In this document: one piece after another, positions 7,983 to 16,382 of the stretch
Layout of the letters: each line of letters begins with the position of its first letter
Position numbering within the stretch: the stretch's first letter is position 1
NCBI GenBank assembly: GCA_031269635.1
Contig: JAISYY010000034.1
Coordinates: 1 to 16,382 of the forward strand
Origin: Tannerella sp.
GTDB taxonomy: Bacteria > Bacteroidota > Bacteroidia > Bacteroidales > Tannerellaceae
Direction of reading: 5' to 3'
DNA length: 16,382 bases
The notes under the pieces: model-generated
Database searches by the model: none
What the model was told of the DNA's origin: nothing
Seen by the model: the letters and a program-made list of their open reading frames with translations, nothing else
Translations under genes and position numbers: made by a program

Positions 7983-10900
7983 ATGAGAAAAATAATCAGA
8001 TTTGCGATAAAAAATCCTGTTACCATAAGCATGGTTGTACTGGCGATATTGTTGCTGGGAAAGATTTCGTATGACCGTCTTAGCGTGGATTTATTGCCTG
8101 ACATGAATTCTCCGCGCCTTTTTGTCGAGATTGAGGCAGGTGAGCGTCCGCCGGAAGAGATAGAGAAAATGTTTGTAGAAAACATGGAGTCCATGGCGAT
8201 ACGCCAGAGCGATGTGACGCAGGTATCGTCGGTTGTCAAGGCTGGGTCTGCACGTATAACGGTAGAATATGTACAGAACAAGGATATGGACGCGGCGTTC
8301 CTCGACCTTCAAAAAGCCATGAACCCGTTTTCCCAGAACACGGAAATAGAATCTATTAATATCACGCAACACGACCCCAATACCGACCCGGTAGTGCTTA
8401 TTGCAATGTCGCACCGCACGATAACGGATATGGCGGAATTGCGTAAAATGGCGGAAAGTTATATACGCAACGAACTGATACGCCTCGGAGGTGTTGCCGA
8501 AGTTGCCCTTTCGGGGCAGGAAACGCCTGTCCTGACAATAAAGACCGACCCCTACAAGTTAAGCGCTTTCGGCCTGACGATGGAAGACATTGCTTCCAGG
8601 ATAGAAGCGAATAATCAAAGTATTTCCGGCGGACGCGTGAGTGAACTCGGATTGCAGTATATCGTCAAAAGTTCGTCGCTGTTTACTTCCGAAGCCGATT
8701 TTGAAAACCTCATCGTCAGTTATAAACCGACCGAAACGGCGACTTCGGGCGCCGGCGTTACGTCAGGGACGTCCGCTTCGGCAACCGGAGACAACATGGC
8801 GCCTTTATTCCTGCACGAAGTCGCAACCGTAAAATTTGAAAACGCAAGACCCGAAAATATAGTGCGTATAAACGGGGAACGTTGTATCGGATTGTCCGTT
8901 TATAAAGAAATGCAATATAATACGGTCAAGGTTGTCGACCTTATCGGCCGTCAACTGACGCTTATCGAACAGGCTTTGCCCGGTTATAAATTTCAGGTTA
9001 TAAGCAATCAGGGCGTATTTATCAAGCAGGCTATCAATGAAGTGAAGGATAGCGCCATGCTGGGGATGGTGCTTGCCGTACTGGTATTGTTTGTTTTTCT
9101 TCGCCGCATAAGTACGACCTTAATCGTCAGCCTGTCGATCCCTGTTTCCGTTGTGGCGACATTTAATCTTATGTATTTTAACGGATTGACGCTTAATGTC
9201 ATGACGCTGGGCGGGCTGGCGTTAGGAGGAGGTATGCTCGTGGATAATGCCATTGTCGTTATCGAAAGTATATTTCAGAAGCATGAGCGGGGGCTTAAGC
9301 GCGAAGATTTGATTGTCACGGGAACCGATGAGGTGGCGGGAGCCGTTATTGCCTCTACGTTGACGACGATAGTCGTATTTCTCCCCATTGTATACCTGCA
9401 CGGCGTTTCGGGCGAGTTGTTTAAAGACCAGGCTTGGACGGTTGCATTCTCGCTTTTCTCCTCGCTGTTCGTGGCGTTGCTTGTGATTCCGATGTTGTAC
9501 GACAAATTGTCGGGACGCAAAAAAGTCAGGACGGAAACGAAATCCATACAGTTTAAATGGTACGGCGGCCTTCTCGCTTCGTTGCTCAAACGGCGCTGGC
9601 TGGTTATAGGCGTTTCCGTGTTGCTGTTGATCATTACGGTATTGCTAATCCCATACGCCGGAACGGAATTTCTGCCGCGTTCGGAAGGTAAAACGTTCAG
9701 CATTTCGGTAAAACTGCCCGAAGGCACCCGTATCGAACGTACCGATGCGGTCGTTGGCAATTTGGAATATTTGCTTCACACGATAAGTGAGGACAGCCTG
9801 TGTACCGTGTACAGCCACGTCGGCAAAGGCTCGTCGGAAAACGAGGTGTTTGAAGGGGAACATACGGCGATGATAAAGGTGATCCTGTCGAAATCGTCAC
9901 CGTTACTGCCCGAAGAAGTCATGTCGCGTTTTGTGGAAGTAACGAATGATATTGACGGGCTTGAGCTGGTGTTCAAGCAGGACGATAATTCGTTGGGGTC
10001 GCTTTTCGGAAGCGAAGACGCCCCTCTTGTCGTGGAAATCAAAGGGGAAGACCTGGATGAAATCGCAGCTATTACCGACGATGTCCTGACGAGGCTGGAA
10101 GCGGTTAACGGCATCTATAATATAAAATCGTCAATGGCAGACGGAGCGCCGGAACTGCTCGTGTCGATCGACCGTACCGTAGCAGGGATAAACAATATCA
10201 GCGTTTCAACGGTTATTCAGCAACTGCGGCAACAGTTACAGGGGCGCGAAGTCGGGAAAATGGATTTTAAAGGCGAGATGCGCGACATCGTAATCAAAGT
10301 GCCCGATATCACCGTAAATGAATTGCAGAACCTTGTCATCAAAAACGGGAACCAGGAGTTCCGCCTGCGCGAAATCGCCTCCGTCACAAGTTCTATGGCT
10401 CCTAAAGAAATCTTCCGCCGCAATCAAAGCCGCATAAACAAGATACTTGCCGACAAGGAAGTGGACAAGTCGCTCGACAAGGTCGCGCGGCAGATACGCC
10501 AGGTTACCGGCGACATTGACCTTCCGGCAAATTATTCGATTGTTGTCACAGGCGAGGAGGAGAAGCGCCAGGAATCAATGAACAGCCTTATGTTTGCGCT
10601 GCTGCTGTCCGTAATACTCGTTTATATGGTACTGGCGTCGCAGTTTGAATCGTTGCTGCACCCGTTCACGATACTGTTGACCATACCGCTCGCCCTCATC
10701 GGAGCTGTCCTGCTGTTTCTAATTACCGGCATAACGATTAACATCATGGGCGTTATCGGTATCATCATGCTGGCAGGTATAGCGGTCAATAATTCGATTC
10801 TTTTAGTCGGGCGTATCAATCAATTGAAAACGGTCATGACGCTTGCGGATGCGATCGTAGAGGCAGGACAGCAACGTATACGTCCTATCATAATGACAAG

Positions 10901-11087
10901 CCTCACGACGATTCTGGCTTTGTTGCCCATGTCGTTTAATATCGGCGAAGGCGCGGCGTTACGTTCGTCGATGGCTATTGCGGTGATAGGCGGACTTGTC
11001 ACGTCAACGTTGATGAGTCTGGTTGTTATTCCATGTGTATATTATGTGTTTGAACAAATGAAAAACAGCGTTAAACGAAAAGGATGA
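7983..11087 (+). CDS. RND efflux permease subunit (AcrB/HAE1-like), first of tandem pair
   Basis: This 1034-residue protein has the usual RND length and layout: TM1 near the N-terminus (TISMVVLAILLLGKISY), a first periplasmic porter/docking loop, TM2-6 after about residue 355, a second periplasmic loop after TM7 and TM8-12 at the end. The TM4 motif reads GGMLVDNAIVVIES (about 417-430). The first proton-relay Asp (D421) is kept, while the position of the second AcrB Asp is Asn (N422). TM10 has AGIAVNNSILLV where AcrB has a lysine. These substitutions are familiar in many non-AcrB RND proteins. A Ser/Thr/Gly-rich loop (about 250-270) sits in the docking region. The stop codon overlaps the start of the next gene (ATGA at 11084-11087), suggesting translational coupling and balanced synthesis of the two RND subunits. 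The substrate is unknown. Confidence 0.93.
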   Translation: MRKIIRFAIKNPVTISMVVLAILLLGKISYDRLSVDLLPDMNSPRLFVEIEAGERPPEEIEKMFVENMESMAIRQSDVTQVSSVVKAGSARITVEYVQNKDMDAAFLDLQKAMNPFSQNTEIESINITQHDPNTDPVVLIAMSHRTITDMAELRKMAESYIRNELIRLGGVAEVALSGQETPVLTIKTDPYKLSAFGLTMEDIASRIEANNQSISGGRVSELGLQYIVKSSSLFTSEADFENLIVSYKPTETATSGAGVTSGTSASATGDNMAPLFLHEVATVKFENARPENIVRINGERCIGLSVYKEMQYNTVKVVDLIGRQLTLIEQALPGYKFQVISNQGVFIKQAINEVKDSAMLGMVLAVLVLFVFLRRISTTLIVSLSIPVSVVATFNLMYFNGLTLNVMTLGGLALGGGMLVDNAIVVIESIFQKHERGLKREDLIVTGTDEVAGAVIASTLTTIVVFLPIVYLHGVSGELFKDQAWTVAFSLFSSLFVALLVIPMLYDKLSGRKKVRTETKSIQFKWYGGLLASLLKRRWLVIGVSVLLLIITVLLIPYAGTEFLPRSEGKTFSISVKLPEGTRIERTDAVVGNLEYLLHTISEDSLCTVYSHVGKGSSENEVFEGEHTAMIKVILSKSSPLLPEEVMSRFVEVTNDIDGLELVFKQDDNSLGSLFGSEDAPLVVEIKGEDLDEIAAITDDVLTRLEAVNGIYNIKSSMADGAPELLVSIDRTVAGINNISVSTVIQQLRQQLQGREVGKMDFKGEMRDIVIKVPDITVNELQNLVIKNGNQEFRLREIASVTSSMAPKEIFRRNQSRINKILADKEVDKSLDKVARQIRQVTGDIDLPANYSIVVTGEEEKRQESMNSLMFALLLSVILVYMVLASQFESLLHPFTILLTIPLALIGAVLLFLITGITINIMGVIGIIMLAGIAVNNSILLVGRINQLKTVMTLADAIVEAGQQRIRPIIMTSLTTILALLPMSFNIGEGAALRSSMAIAVIGGLVTSTLMSLVVIPCVYYVFEQMKNSVKRKG

Positions 11088-14000
11088 ATTTTCTGTTAAA
11101 TAGAAGGATAACAATAAGCATGTTGTTTATATCGCTTACCCTGCTGGGGTATGTGTCGTATAAACAGTTGCCGATGGAGTTGCTGCCCAATGCGGAGCCG
11201 CCTGTTTTGTTCGTATCGGTCAATTCGCAGCAGGAAATGGACCCTTTGTACGTGGAATCGGAAGTCATCATTCCTCTTGAAGGAGCCATAAGCGCAATCG
11301 GGGGTGTCGACAAGATACAGTCGGAGGTAAGCAACCGCCAGTCGTCGATACGTATTGACTTTAAGGCCAATGTCAATTTTAAGACAACATCCCTGCGGCT
11401 GGAGGAAAAAATGAAAGAAGTCTCGTCGTCGCTTCCCGACGGTTTTACCGTGCGCGTGCAGAAAGTCAATGTGGCGATGATGAGCAGCAATTTCATGACC
11501 CTGCAGGTGCGTGGTTCGGGCGGCGTCGACCGCGTACGTAATGTCGTCGACGAAGATGTTATCCCGGAACTTGAAAATATCGACGGCGTTGCAGCCGTAA
11601 CCGTTTACGGCGGACGCGAAAAGGCAATCGAAGTACGGCTCGACAGGGACGCATGCAAAGCGTTGAACCTCACTACTGCGAGGATAAGCAGCCTGTTAAG
11701 CGCCAATACCCAGGAAAAAGTGTTCGTAGGCAACGCGAAGGAATCCGACAGCCAGTATTTCGTTCATGTCAACTCTTCCTACACAAAAGTGTCGGAGCTT
11801 GAAAATATCGTTGTGGCGCAAGGCCCCATATTACTCAAAGATGTGGCGACCGTATTTTTTGACCTGAAGGAAGAAACGTCATACAGCCGTGTGAACGGCA
11901 AAGAAGCCGTATCCGTCTCGCTTGTTAACGATGCGCAGGCTAACCTCATCGACCTGTCGCACCGTACGACGGAGGTCATCAACAGCCTGAACGCGCGTCT
12001 GGAACCACTGGACGTTGAGGTTGTCATAGACTCCAATACCGCCGAGACAATGGAAGACAACATCAACCAGATTATCAACCTGGCACTCGTCGGCGGCCTG
12101 CTTGCCGTACTGGTGCTTTGGTTTTTCCTTAAAAACATAAGGCTGGTATTCTTCATCGCATTGTCAATGCCGATATCCGTGTATACGGCGTTTAATTTCT
12201 TTTATGCAGCGGGAATTACGATAAACAGCCTCACACTCGTCGGAATGGCGTTGGCCGTCGGGATGCTGCTCGACAACAGCATCGTCGTGCTCGAAAACAT
12301 CTACCGCCTGTCGGCGGCCGGCATGTCGCCCGAACGTTCCGTGGTGCAGGGAACAACAGAAGTCTGGCGTTCCATCGTAGCGGCGACCCTTACGACAATA
12401 ACCGTATTTATGCCTTTCGTCTTCTCCGACAATTTCTTAGTGAAACTCATCGGAAACAATATCGGGGTATCAATCGTGTCGACGCTCCTTGTATCTATGG
12501 CCGTCGCACTGTTATTCATTCCGATGGCCGCCCATGCGATACTGCGAAAGAAAGGCCGCAGCGTGTTTTATGAGAAAGTATCCCTTTCGCAGCGCCCCGT
12601 CCAGGTTTATCTCGTTCTGCTGAAAACGTGTATGCGCAATCCGGGTACAGCTATATTCGGTTCCGTCGTTTTGCTTTTCGCGACGCTGATTATCTCCATT
12701 TCTACGACCGTACAGCAGAACAGGGAAGTAGATTCCGACCGTTTCAATATTTACGTTACCATGCGTACGGGAAGCACCCTCGAAAATACGGATAAAGTGG
12801 TTAAGACGCTTGAAGAACGGCTGAATGAAATACCGGAAAAGAAAGACGTCATAAGCCGTATAAATGAAGAAGAAGCGGTGCTGACGCTTGTTTTGCAGGA
12901 AAATTACCAGGAAATAGGGAAACGCAAGATTTCCGAAATAAAAGCTGACGTGCAGTCGAAAATGCCGAATATGGAAGGCGCTGAAATATCCGTCTCGGAT
13001 GCTACGGGCGGACAGAACCGGGGCGGTGACATGGGGGGTATGATTGCGTTCATGAGTTTGCTGGGTATAGGCGATAACCAGGAACGGGTTATCATAAAAG
13101 GCTCCGATTATGATATGATGCAACTTGTCGCCGAAGATGTGCGCTATTACCTTGACGAACAGGATTTCATTCGCAACTCGTGGGTCTCGTATACGCGCCG
13201 CCAGCCGGAAGTACGCCTTAATTTCGACCAGATACTGCTTACTTCCTACGAAATAACACGCGCCAACATAACGTCCGGGCTGGCTGACCTTAATACCGAA
13301 TTTTCGTCAGGCACGACGTTCAAAGTAGGGGATGAATCGTACGATATCATTATCCGCGAGAAAACGCTGGAAGAAGAGGAGGAAGAGGCAAGGAAACAAA
13401 AAACGATAGATGACCTCGAAGCCGTACAAATCATGAACGCGAACGGCGGTTTGCATGACCTGAAAGATATCGCGACGGTGAATAAAGCCTTCGGACGCTC
13501 GCGTATAACGCGCGTCAACCAGGACAAACAGCTCGAAGTGCGGTATAATTTTATCCGTAGCGTCGAACAGTCCAAATCCCTGCTCGAAGGTTATCGTACC
13601 GATATCGACCAGCTTATCGCCAACTATAACCTTCCCGCGGGCATTGCCATAGAAGTGATACACGAGGAAGACCTGTTCGCCGATTTCAAATTCCTTATCC
13701 TTGCCGCCTTTATCCTGATATTTATGATATTGGCCTGCGTCTTTGAATCCGTCTCCACCCCGTTTGTCATGCTGTTCTCAATACCATTGGCCGCAATCGG
13801 TTCGTTACTGGCCTTGATCATGACCGGAAACAGTTTGCTTAGCGCCAATACGCTGGTAGGATTCCTCATTTTGCTGGGTGTTGTGGTGAACAATGGGATC
13901 ATACTGATTGACTATGCCAATATATTGCGCAAACGCGGATTCCGTCGCGAACGTGCGCTCGTTATGGCCGGGCTGTCCCGCGTACGCCCTATCCTCATAA

Positions 14001-15772
14001 CAAGCATAACGACCATCATCGCCATGTTCCCAATGGCAATGGGCGATTCGGAATACGCCGGCGCGATAGGCGCTCCTTTTGCCATAACGGTTATCGGCGG
14101 CCTGGCCTTCTCGTCGTTACTGACACTGGTGATCATCCCGACCGTTTGCATGGGGCTGGAGAACGCAGTGCAGTGGTACCGCACCCTGTCGCGCAAAATA
14201 AAATTCCTGCATCTGCTGCTTGTCATCATCGGAATCACCTGCATATATCTTTATGCCGACGGACTGTTATGGCAATCATTATATCTTGTGGCGCTCCTTA
14301 TCCTTGTTCCCGGAACCACATATTTCATGCAGACAAGTCTCCGGCGGGCAAAAGCAAACGTCGTTGCGCCCGACAAAGAGATACGCATTGTCATACGTAA
14401 CCTTGTGAAAATATACGACCGCGCCGGACGCTTCTCGCGCCAGTGGAATAGCGGCCTGGAACTGCGGAAGCGTTTTGGCCTCAGCAACGAATACCATTCG
14501 CTGAAAGATTTCACGAACATGAGCTGGCAGTTTGCGCTCTGGGGCTTCGGCTTGTATTTTACGTATTTTTACCTGGAAAATAAACTGTGGAGCTTCGTCC
14601 TGTCATTTGCCATTTATGCCGAAACGCTATACCTGTGGCGTAAAATCAGAACGTACCTGTTTTACCGTTTTGCCGGAAGCAAAGCCGTTAAATATATTAA
14701 CCGCATCATATTCTGGAGCATCCCACCCCTCATTTTATACGGGATGTATAAAAAGCTCGATAACCCGGCCATGACTGCCATAATCGGTATTTTTTGGGGA
14801 TTGGGAATCGCCATATACGTCACGTCGCAGTATTTGTATGACAAAGAAATTAATATCGAACGCGTGAAAGGCCGTTTTGCCGGCTTGCGCCGTTCGCTGT
14901 TCCGCCTTGTAAAGAGCATCCCGCTTATCGGAAAACGCCGCCGCCCGTTCAAAGCCTTGCGGGGCGTATCGTTTGAAATAAAAACCGGAATGTTCGGATT
15001 GCTCGGCCCTAACGGAGCCGGTAAATCGACGTTCATGCGCATCATCACCGGCATACTGGAACAAAGTTACGGCAGTATCTGGATAAACGGCCTTGACACG
15101 CGCGTCTATCGCGAAGAACTGCAAAGCCTTATCGGATTCCTCCCCCAGGAATTTGGCACGTACGAAAATATGACATCGTCCGAGTTTTTAGACTACCAGG
15201 CGATAATGAAAGGCCTGGTCGACGAAAGGATGCGGAGAGAACGGATAGAATATGTCCTCAAAGCAGTGCACATGTACGAACGCAAAAATGATAAAATCGG
15301 ATCATTTTCAGGCGGGATGAAGCAACGTATCGGCATAGCGCTGATATTGCTGCACCTGCCGCGAATCCTTGTTGTCGACGAACCTACGGCAGGCCTTGAC
15401 CCGCGCGAACGGATACGCTTCCGTAACTTGCTCGTCGAACTGAGCAAAGACCGCGTAGTGATATTCTCAACCCATATTATTGAAGACATCTCAAGTTCAT
15501 GCAACCAGGTCGTGGTCATAAACAAAGGCGAGCTCAAATATTTCGGCGAACCGGAAAACATGGTAGATATGGCCGTAGGTAAAATCTGGCAGTTCCATAT
15601 CGACAAGGATTCGTTTGACGGGAAACTTGATAAATCATTAATTGTACACAACATCCAGGACGGCGACATGATACAGGTACGTTACCTGTCGGTCGAACAA
15701 CCCTGTCCCGGCGCCGTACAGGTAGAAGCAAACCTTGAAGATGCTTACTTATGTCTATTGAAAAATATGTAA
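11084..15772 (+). CDS. RND efflux permease fused to ABC ATPase (RND-ABC fusion)
   Basis: This single open frame encodes 1562 residues. Residues 1 to about 1035 form a complete RND permease, with TM4 motif VGMLLDNSIVVLENI (D397, N398), TM10 VVVNNGIILIDYAN, and an acidic loop TLEEEEEEARK at about 761-771. Two further hydrophobic segments follow (about 1041-1057 and 1061-1082). The sequence EIRIVIRNLVKIYDR (about 1099-1113) resembles the first strand of an ABC domain. It is separated from the remainder by about 170 residues with four hydrophobic segments. The ABC core then runs from FKALRGVSFEI (about 1289) with Walker A GPNGAGKST 1308-1316, Q-loop Q1355, signature FSGGM 1408-1412, Walker B ILVVDEP 1428-1434, GLDP 1437-1440 and STH 1462-1464. 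The C-terminal extension matches that of the ATPase at 431-1324. It overlaps the preceding RND gene by four bases (AAAGG upstream of the ATG) and lies three bases before the next permease gene. Confidence 0.92.
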   Translation: MNFLLNRRITISMLFISLTLLGYVSYKQLPMELLPNAEPPVLFVSVNSQQEMDPLYVESEVIIPLEGAISAIGGVDKIQSEVSNRQSSIRIDFKANVNFKTTSLRLEEKMKEVSSSLPDGFTVRVQKVNVAMMSSNFMTLQVRGSGGVDRVRNVVDEDVIPELENIDGVAAVTVYGGREKAIEVRLDRDACKALNLTTARISSLLSANTQEKVFVGNAKESDSQYFVHVNSSYTKVSELENIVVAQGPILLKDVATVFFDLKEETSYSRVNGKEAVSVSLVNDAQANLIDLSHRTTEVINSLNARLEPLDVEVVIDSNTAETMEDNINQIINLALVGGLLAVLVLWFFLKNIRLVFFIALSMPISVYTAFNFFYAAGITINSLTLVGMALAVGMLLDNSIVVLENIYRLSAAGMSPERSVVQGTTEVWRSIVAATLTTITVFMPFVFSDNFLVKLIGNNIGVSIVSTLLVSMAVALLFIPMAAHAILRKKGRSVFYEKVSLSQRPVQVYLVLLKTCMRNPGTAIFGSVVLLFATLIISISTTVQQNREVDSDRFNIYVTMRTGSTLENTDKVVKTLEERLNEIPEKKDVISRINEEEAVLTLVLQENYQEIGKRKISEIKADVQSKMPNMEGAEISVSDATGGQNRGGDMGGMIAFMSLLGIGDNQERVIIKGSDYDMMQLVAEDVRYYLDEQDFIRNSWVSYTRRQPEVRLNFDQILLTSYEITRANITSGLADLNTEFSSGTTFKVGDESYDIIIREKTLEEEEEEARKQKTIDDLEAVQIMNANGGLHDLKDIATVNKAFGRSRITRVNQDKQLEVRYNFIRSVEQSKSLLEGYRTDIDQLIANYNLPAGIAIEVIHEEDLFADFKFLILAAFILIFMILACVFESVSTPFVMLFSIPLAAIGSLLALIMTGNSLLSANTLVGFLILLGVVVNNGIILIDYANILRKRGFRRERALVMAGLSRVRPILITSITTIIAMFPMAMGDSEYAGAIGAPFAITVIGGLAFSSLLTLVIIPTVCMGLENAVQWYRTLSRKIKFLHLLLVIIGITCIYLYADGLLWQSLYLVALLILVPGTTYFMQTSLRRAKANVVAPDKEIRIVIRNLVKIYDRAGRFSRQWNSGLELRKRFGLSNEYHSLKDFTNMSWQFALWGFGLYFTYFYLENKLWSFVLSFAIYAETLYLWRKIRTYLFYRFAGSKAVKYINRIIFWSIPPLILYGMYKKLDNPAMTAIIGIFWGLGIAIYVTSQYLYDKEINIERVKGRFAGLRRSLFRLVKSIPLIGKRRRPFKALRGVSFEIKTGMFGLLGPNGAGKSTFMRIITGILEQSYGSIWINGLDTRVYREELQSLIGFLPQEFGTYENMTSSEFLDYQAIMKGLVDERMRRERIEYVLKAVHMYERKNDKIGSFSGGMKQRIGIALILLHLPRILVVDEPTAGLDPRERIRFRNLLVELSKDRVVIFSTHIIEDISSSCNQVVVINKGELKYFGEPENMVDMAVGKIWQFHIDKDSFDGKLDKSLIVHNIQDGDMIQVRYLSVEQPCPGAVQVEANLEDAYLCLLKNM
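14429..14947 (+). other. Four-helix membrane insertion inside the fused ABC domain
   Basis: This codes for about residues 1116-1288 of the fusion protein. Four hydrophobic stretches are visible: about 1148-1164, 1168-1185, 1207-1222 and 1227-1252, followed by a basic segment (RFAGLRRSLFRLVKSIP, KRRR). On its left is an ABC-type first strand, and on its right is the ABC strand leading to Walker A. With twelve RND helices plus two more before the strand and four in the insert, both pieces of the ABC domain would lie in the cytoplasm. Helix limits are by eye. Confidence 0.6.
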
Positions 15773-15775
15773 GAT

Positions 15776-16382
15776 ATGAATTTAAAAAATTTTATAACGA
15801 TCGTCATAAAAGTCGTCCGGTACAATCTGAAAATCATATTTGCCGGTAAGTTTTTCTGGTTCCTCATGGCCGCATTTGCTTTTTTTGCATTTTTCATGTT
15901 CCAGCAGGCATGGAACAGGAGTGAAATCAACGAAGGTACCATATACAGCCTGCTGCTGTTCCCCTGCCTGCTGCTCATCTTCTACCCGGTCGTATTCGGC
16001 ATACAAAACGACGAAGACAACCGCATCCTCGAAATCATCTTCGGCATACCCAACTACCGCTACAAAGTATGGGGCGTCCGCATGCTCATGATATACGTCG
16101 CCAACTATTTCATCCTCGTCATCTTCGCCTACGTCGCCCGCCTGCTGCTGTATCCGGTCAACATATTCGAAATGGCCGCCCAGCTGATATTCCCCATGCT
16201 CTTTTTCGGGAACCTCGCCTTCATGTTCTCCACAATCACCAAAAGCGGCAACGGCACAGCCGTAATCATGATCATCCTCGGCCTGGTATTCTTCATTTTC
16301 ATGAACGCCGTCAACACGATCGCCAATTCCTTCTGGAACGTATTCCTGAATCCCTTCACCATCCCCCGCGACATCCACCCCA
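15776..16382 (+). CDS. ABC-2-type permease, N-terminal part (runs off the window)
   Basis: An open frame of 202 codons begins at ATG 15776, three bases after the fusion gene's stop, and is still open at the window edge. The protein begins MNLKNFITIVIKVVRYNLKI, a short cytoplasmic helix. It has hydrophobic segments consistent with an ABC-2 permease: one at about 27-43 (FFWFLMAAFAFFAFFMF), one around 58-75 (SLLLFPCLLLIFYPVVFG), one around 105-123, one around 131-150, and one around 163-178. The motif GIQNDEDNRILEIIFGIP after the second segment is like the coupling region of ABC-2 proteins (the preceding permease has a similar place reading KLDTSEVFYVHP). It likely pairs with the fused ABC ATPase. 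Codon use here is richer in C-ending codons than in the first genes. Whether it too carries a large extracytoplasmic domain cannot be seen. Confidence 0.82.
   Translation, partial: MNLKNFITIVIKVVRYNLKIIFAGKFFWFLMAAFAFFAFFMFQQAWNRSEINEGTIYSLLLFPCLLLIFYPVVFGIQNDEDNRILEIIFGIPNYRYKVWGVRMLMIYVANYFILVIFAYVARLLLYPVNIFEMAAQLIFPMLFFGNLAFMFSTITKSGNGTAVIMIILGLVFFIFMNAVNTIANSFWNVFLNPFTIPRDIHP

Noticed and set aside
15782..16378. Minus-strand open frame of 198 codons opposite the last permease gene
   Set aside because: The protein is a run of Asp/Glu/Gly/Tyr/Val without domain-like features, as expected opposite a codon-biased membrane protein gene. The plus frame has clear membrane helices and operon spacing.

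Overview
The window looks like Bacteroidota DNA, probably Bacteroidales-like. It has AT-rich gene starts with little Shine-Dalgarno, a TAnnTTTG-type -7 box in front of the leftmost gene, and protein families common in that phylum. All assignments come from reading the sequence; no database search was run.

Layout. At the left edge, on the minus strand, lies the start of an nnr gene (NAD(P)H-hydrate repair, positions 1-159). A 271-base divergent intergenic region (160-430) follows. From 431 to the right edge there are seven plus-strand genes with gaps of at most 65 bases, one 4-base overlap and one 3-base gap, which looks like one operon: (1) a stand-alone ABC ATPase; (2) a 1307-residue ABC-2-type permease with a large extracytoplasmic part that resembles an inactive M1 aminopeptidase and ends in a golvesin-like domain; (3) a TolC-family outer membrane channel; (4) a lipoprotein periplasmic adaptor; (5) an RND permease; (6) a 1562-residue fusion of a second RND permease to a second ABC ATPase; (7) a second ABC-2-type permease, cut by the window edge.

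How the genes may work together. Genes 3-5 and the N-terminal two thirds of gene 6 form a tripartite RND efflux system with two different RND subunits. Genes 1-2 and the C-terminal part of gene 6 with gene 7 look like two paralogous ABC ATPase/permease sets flanking and joined to the RND system. The ATPase in gene 6 is covalently attached to an RND subunit, so the locus may encode a hybrid exporter in which ATP-driven transport from the cytoplasm or inner membrane is physically linked to proton-driven RND efflux across the outer membrane. The substrate cannot be told from the sequence.

The most unusual signal is inside gene 6. The first beta strand of its ABC domain (about residues 1100-1113) is separated from the rest of the domain (from about residue 1289) by a stretch of about 170 residues holding four predicted membrane helices. 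A second unusual feature is an Arg/Gly/Glu/Asn-rich insertion of about 180 residues in gene 2, built partly from a 104-base direct repeat, in the middle of the M1-like domain. I see no RNA genes, transposases, CRISPR arrays or clear terminators.
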